This document shows positions 60,923-64,000 of a DNA stretch of 64,000 bases, piece by piece. The stretch spans positions 62,001 through 126,000 of the forward strand of contig DAHUYQ010000024.1 of the NCBI GenBank assembly GCA_027315115.1, in the 5' to 3' direction. Position 1 is the stretch's first letter, and every line of letters starts with the position of its first letter. The notes under the pieces were generated by a model that was given only the letters and a program-made list of their open reading frames with translations, searched no databases and was not told the DNA's origin. The stretch is from Solirubrobacterales bacterium (GTDB taxonomy: Bacteria > Actinomycetota > Thermoleophilia > Solirubrobacterales > Solirubrobacteraceae). The position numbers and the translations under genes are program-made.

Positions 60923-62674
60923 ATGAGCGGGCACGGGAACGGCTCCAACAACGGGAAGGTCGCACCAGCGGCCTTCCCGCCTCCGGTCGACACTCTCAAA
61001 GAGTTCGTCAAGCAGGGTCTCGACGGGGAGGACGAGCGGATCGAGGTCGGCGTGGCGATCGTCGGCGGCGGAACAGCGGGCCTTGCCTGCGCCAACCGCC
61101 TGCTGCAGCTTCTGGCCGACGACCCCGAGACTATGGAGCGCCTGGGCGAAGTGCCCGTCGCCGTGATCGAGAAGGCCAAGACCTGCGGCGGCCACAACCT
61201 CTCCGGCGCGGTGATGCGGCCCAAGCCGCTGCTGGAACTGTTCCCGGAGATGAGCCGCGAGGATTGGCGCAAGGAGGGCTTCGCCTTCGGCGAGGTCACC
61301 AAAGAGGCCGTCTACATGACGCCCACCTCGAAAATCGCGCTGCGGATCCCGCCGCCGCCGCCGTTCAAGAACCACGGCAACGAGGTGATCTCCGTCTCGG
61401 CGCTCGCGCGCTTCCAGCAGCGCCAGGCCGAAGAGGCCGGCGCCTACGTGCTGACCGAGACCGCCGCCACACAGCTTGTCGTCGAAAACGGCAGGGTCGC
61501 GGGCGTGCGCTCGGGCGACAAGGGCCGTGGCAAGGACGGCGAGCCGCTCGGCAACTTCGAGCCCGGAACCGACATCAAGGCCAACGCCACGGTGCTGGCA
61601 GAGGGCTGCTGGGGCCATCTCACCGGAACCGCGATCCGCGAGTTCGATCTCTCCGAGGGCCGCGAGCCGCAGGTCTGGGAGCTCGGGGTCAAGGAGGTCT
61701 GGAAGGTCCCCAAGCCGCTGGACCGCCTGATCCACACGATCGGCCCCTGGCCGCTGAAGATCTCAGCCAAGTACGGGCAGATCGGCGGCACCTGGATCTA
61801 CCCGATGACCGACGCCAAGACCGGCGAGCACATGGTCAGCATCGGCTTCGTCGTGGATCTCGAGTACGCGGACGCGACGACCTCCGCTCACGACCTGCTG
61901 CAGCAGTTCAAGCTGCATCCGCTGGTGCGCAAAATCCTCGACGGCGGCGAACGCGTGGCGTGGGGCGCCAAGGCGCTGCCGGGCGGCGGCTGGTGGTCGA
62001 TGCCCAAGCTGACGATGCCGGGCGCGGTGCTGGTCGGCGACTCGGCCGGCATGGTGGACACGGTCGCACTGAAGGGCGTGCACCACTGCATCCTCTCCGG
62101 CAAGCTCGCGGCTGAGGCGATCTACAAGGCGCTGGCCGCGGGTGAGAGCAGCTTCGACTCCTACCAGCAGGCGATCGAACGGTCTCAGACCGGCCGTGAG
62201 CTCTACCAGGTCAGGAACACGCGCCAGCCGTTCCAGAAGGGCTTCATCAAGGGTGCGCCGCTGGTCAACCTCGCGATCGCCTCCAAGGGCAAGCTGCCCT
62301 CCGGCCGGATGGAGTGGCACCGCAACGACGCCAAGCCGATGTTCATCGGCAACACCGCCAAGGGCTATCCCAAGCCGGACGGCAAGTACACCTTCGACAA
62401 GCTCTCCTCGGTGTTCATCACCGGCAACGCGACCAGGGACGACGCTCCCAACCACATCCGCGTGCGTAAGAACGTGCCGCGTGAGATCGCCGAAACGTGG
62501 CGGTGGATGTGCCCGGCGGGCGTGTACGAGATCCCCGAGGACGCGCCCGAGCACGGCAACGTCGACCTGATCGTCAACTACACCAACTGCGTGCAGTGCG
62601 GCGCGATCACGGCCAAGGGTGGGCGTCTCACGACTCCCGAGGGTGGCGACGGCCCCCTGTACCAAATCACCTGA
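60923..62674 (+). CDS. Electron transfer flavoprotein-quinone oxidoreductase
   Basis: The 583-residue membrane-associated enzyme passes electrons from ETF to quinone. It has an FAD-binding start VGVAIVGGGTAGLACANRL, EKAKTCGGHNLSGAVMRP, the quinone/membrane region around GGWWSMPKLTMPGAVLVGDSAGMVD, and a ferredoxin-like C-terminus. The [4Fe-4S] ligands should be four Cys; only three are present: Cys in WMCPAGVYE and two in NCVQCGAI, with Ile in place of the fourth. GGAGG precedes the ATG at 60923. Confidence 0.93.
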   Translation: MSGHGNGSNNGKVAPAAFPPPVDTLKEFVKQGLDGEDERIEVGVAIVGGGTAGLACANRLLQLLADDPETMERLGEVPVAVIEKAKTCGGHNLSGAVMRPKPLLELFPEMSREDWRKEGFAFGEVTKEAVYMTPTSKIALRIPPPPPFKNHGNEVISVSALARFQQRQAEEAGAYVLTETAATQLVVENGRVAGVRSGDKGRGKDGEPLGNFEPGTDIKANATVLAEGCWGHLTGTAIREFDLSEGREPQVWELGVKEVWKVPKPLDRLIHTIGPWPLKISAKYGQIGGTWIYPMTDAKTGEHMVSIGFVVDLEYADATTSAHDLLQQFKLHPLVRKILDGGERVAWGAKALPGGGWWSMPKLTMPGAVLVGDSAGMVDTVALKGVHHCILSGKLAAEAIYKALAAGESSFDSYQQAIERSQTGRELYQVRNTRQPFQKGFIKGAPLVNLAIASKGKLPSGRMEWHRNDAKPMFIGNTAKGYPKPDGKYTFDKLSSVFITGNATRDDAPNHIRVRKNVPREIAETWRWMCPAGVYEIPEDAPEHGNVDLIVNYTNCVQCGAITAKGGRLTTPEGGDGPLYQIT

Positions 62675-62683
62675 GGCCCATTT

Positions 62684-62761
62684 ACCGGCGCATTCCGGCG
62701 TCCTCGCTCGCTCGCGTACGGTTCGTACGCCACGCTCGCTGCGTCCTTGGACTGCTTGGTC
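62684..62761 (+). repeat. Dispersed hairpin repeat, copy 2
   Basis: These 78 bases match 44214-44290 at every position outside the central loop (GGTTC here). They start ten bases after the ETF-QO stop. The central stem is GCGTAC / GTACGC. Confidence 0.9.
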
Positions 62762-62877
62762 TATGAGCCTCAGGAAGCGTCGTGTGGCAATCGAGGCCGA
62801 TGAGTTGGACACGTTCGGCGTCGGCGCGGTGACACCGGCGCAACATGTGACGTGCCGGCCGTGTTTAGCGCATTGCC

Positions 62878-63552
62878 ATGGATTCCGTGAGACACCGCCG
62901 CTGGGGCGCCGCGCGTATCGTGCTGCCGGTCGCGTGCTGCGCGCTGGCGATCGCCGCCACCGGCCCGGGCGCGCTCGCGGATCCGGGGCAGGCGCGGGAC
63001 ATGACCGGTGGGGGTGCGCCGCTGTCGCATCCGGCCGGTGTGGCGGATGCCATTGCCGCGACGGCAGGCATGAGCCGGTCACGGGGGCTGTCCCGCGCCA
63101 CGGGGGCGCCGCGCTCCACGGGCGCGACCGACGAGCGCACGGCGGCGAGCGCGACGCTGGAAAAGTGCGTGACCTCGCCCGAGCCGTCAGAACGCTACGC
63201 GACCTTCGCCGGCCACATGATCGCGGTGCTCGGCAGCACGGGGATGGCGATGCGGATCGGGATCGAAGATCGCCTCGCGGGGGAGCGCTTCCATCTCCTG
63301 GAAAGCGTGAGCGCTCCGGGGCTCGGGGCCTGGCGCGGCGCCGAAACGGGCGTCAAGAGCTTCAAGGACCTCAAGCAGGTAACCAACCTCAGCGTGCCGG
63401 TCGACTATCGCGGCGTCGTGCGCTTTCGCTGGACCAACTCGAAGGGCATCGTGATCAAGCACGAGACGCTCCGGACTCCCGTCTGCCGCGAGGTCGCGCC
63501 CGAAGGCAATGTTGGCGGGCAGGCGCCGACCGCTAGAATGCCCTCACGATGA
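62878..63552 (+). CDS. Secreted uncharacterised protein
   Basis: The 224-residue protein starts with a signal peptide ([25 protein letters not shown], residues 11-35), a variable Gly/Ala/Ser-rich stretch, then a beta-rich domain (about residues 95-205) with a first Cys in LEKCVTSP and a last in TPVCREV, likely a disulfide. Segments such as [22 protein letters not shown] look like an immunoglobulin- or fibronectin-like fold. No family can be named. The stop overlaps the L31 start as ATGA. Confidence 0.7.
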   Translation: MDSVRHRRWGAARIVLPVACCALAIAATGPGALADPGQARDMTGGGAPLSHPAGVADAIAATAGMSRSRGLSRATGAPRSTGATDERTAASATLEKCVTSPEPSERYATFAGHMIAVLGSTGMAMRIGIEDRLAGERFHLLESVSAPGLGAWRGAETGVKSFKDLKQVTNLSVPVDYRGVVRFRWTNSKGIVIKHETLRTPVCREVAPEGNVGGQAPTARMPSR

Positions 63553-63791
63553 AGTCTTCGATACACCCCAACTACGTAGAGGCGCACGTGCGTTGCACTT
63601 GCGGCAACGAGTTCACGACTCGTGCGACCAAGCCGGACCTGCACGTCGAGGTCTGCTCCAACTGCCACCCGTTCTACACCGGGCGCCAGAAGCTGATCGA
63701 CACCGGTGGACGTGTCGAGCGCTTCCAGAGGCGCGTGGCGAAGGGTCGCCTGCGCCAAGCGCAGGGCGCCGCCCAGCAGACCGCCAGCTAG
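63549..63791 (+). CDS. rpmE: 50S ribosomal protein L31, zinc-binding form
   Basis: The 80-residue protein is L31 of the C+ type with zinc ligands in VRCTCGNEF and [16 protein letters not shown]. It is translationally coupled to the upstream secreted-protein gene and is followed by the DUF1385 gene after four bases, an order commonly seen near prfA/prmC. Confidence 0.97.
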   Translation: MKSSIHPNYVEAHVRCTCGNEFTTRATKPDLHVEVCSNCHPFYTGRQKLIDTGGRVERFQRRVAKGRLRQAQGAAQQTAS

Positions 63792-63795
63792 AGCG

Positions 63796-64000
63796 ATGGC
63801 CTCCCGTCTCGTCGCCGCATCGCAGCGCGAGACCGAGGCGGCAGCCTCAGAGATCGACGGGCTGCTCACAGCCTCGCGGGACGCGCCCGTGGGCGGTCAG
63901 GCCGTGCTCGAGGGAGTGATGATGCGCGGCATCTCCAACTGGGCGGTCGCCGTGCGCAAGCCGGTCTCGCAGGCGCCGACCACCGACCCCGCGGCGCAGC
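63796..64000 (+). CDS. DUF1385 family protein, 5' part only
   Basis: The first 68 residues are visible and the window ends inside the gene. GGQAVLEGVMMRGISNWAVAVRKP is the diagnostic start of DUF1385 membrane proteins, which are usually encoded next to rpmE and prfA. Function is unknown; a role in membrane-bound metal or translation-linked biology has been suggested only by neighbourhood. The complete protein should have about 300 residues and several membrane helices. Confidence 0.85.
   Translation, partial: MASRLVAASQRETEAAASEIDGLLTASRDAPVGGQAVLEGVMMRGISNWAVAVRKPVSQAPTTDPAAQ

Noticed and set aside
62619-63536. 305-residue frame overlapping the secreted protein near the end of the window
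   Set aside because: It runs through the dispersed repeat and is Arg/Gly/Ala-rich. The frame at 62878 has a signal peptide and a plausible domain.

Overview
The window is very G+C-rich DNA, packed with genes on both strands and with many 1-4 base start/stop overlaps. The gene content points to an actinobacterium: the glucose-6-phosphate dehydrogenase assembly protein OpcA, an MptB-like polyprenol-dependent mannosyltransferase, an actinobacterial-style SigA, EgtB/EgtD, and a methyltransferase-GH57 pair like that of the mycobacterial methylglucose lipopolysaccharide locus. The overall style fits a soil member of the class Thermoleophilia (Solirubrobacterales-like). That placement is inference from gene content, not a computed phylogeny.

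Layout. 0.3-7.7 kb: housekeeping and envelope genes (MscS channel, RibD-like reductase, cold shock protein with a clear terminator, membrane mannosyltransferase, LOG protein, cupin, rhodanese, acyl-CoA dehydrogenase, membrane-anchored minimal zincin). 7.7-21.5 kb: a catabolic island with AT-richer promoters and looser codon use. It holds two crotonase-fold proteins, a class III CoA-transferase, two IclR regulators, a five-gene minus-strand operon (two FAH-family hydrolases, SDR, SnoaL-like protein, cupin), a CUT2-type ABC importer, a small ABM-like protein and a second SDR. The sequence shows distinct IclR-type operators for two regulons. 21.6-32.9 kb: thiolase, ergothioneine genes egtD/egtB, then a pentose phosphate operon (pgi, gnd, zwf, opcA, pgl, histidine phosphatase) divergent from glpX. 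32.9-38.9 kb: uncharacterised proteins, an RlpA-like secreted protein, the primary sigma factor, PilT and an HxlR regulator. 39-44.2 kb: an uncharacterised 493-residue protein, an ArsA/Get3-like ATPase, and a ParA-FtsZ pair in which FtsZ carries a long N-terminal extension. 44.4-54.7 kb: gamma-glutamyltransferase, two methyltransferases and GH57, a hexapeptide acyltransferase, MeaB, a secreted GH76-like protein and a GMC oxidoreductase. 54.8-62.7 kb: PepA, a second thiolase, a HAD phosphatase, a small B12-binding subunit, EtfB, EtfA and ETF-quinone oxidoreductase. 62.9-64 kb: a secreted protein, ribosomal protein L31 and a DUF1385 protein cut by the window end.

How the genes work together. 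A broad acyl-CoA theme runs through the window: acyl-CoA dehydrogenase, ETF, ETF-QO, two thiolases, the B12-binding mutase subunit and MeaB could together oxidise fatty or branched acids, and the island feeds CoA esters of an unknown imported substrate into the same metabolism. The pentose phosphate operon and glpX form a carbon/NADPH module.

Non-coding signals most worth attention: (i) a 19-bp operator shared by the FAH operon and the ABC importer on either side of an IclR gene; (ii) a recurring TAnnnT-N7-start arrangement indicating leaderless transcripts at seven or more genes; (iii) a dispersed intergenic hairpin repeat with compensatory stem changes at three sites; (iv) tandem hairpin arrays at 52.95 and 60.86 kb. 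No tRNA, rRNA, CRISPR array or insertion sequence was recognised.
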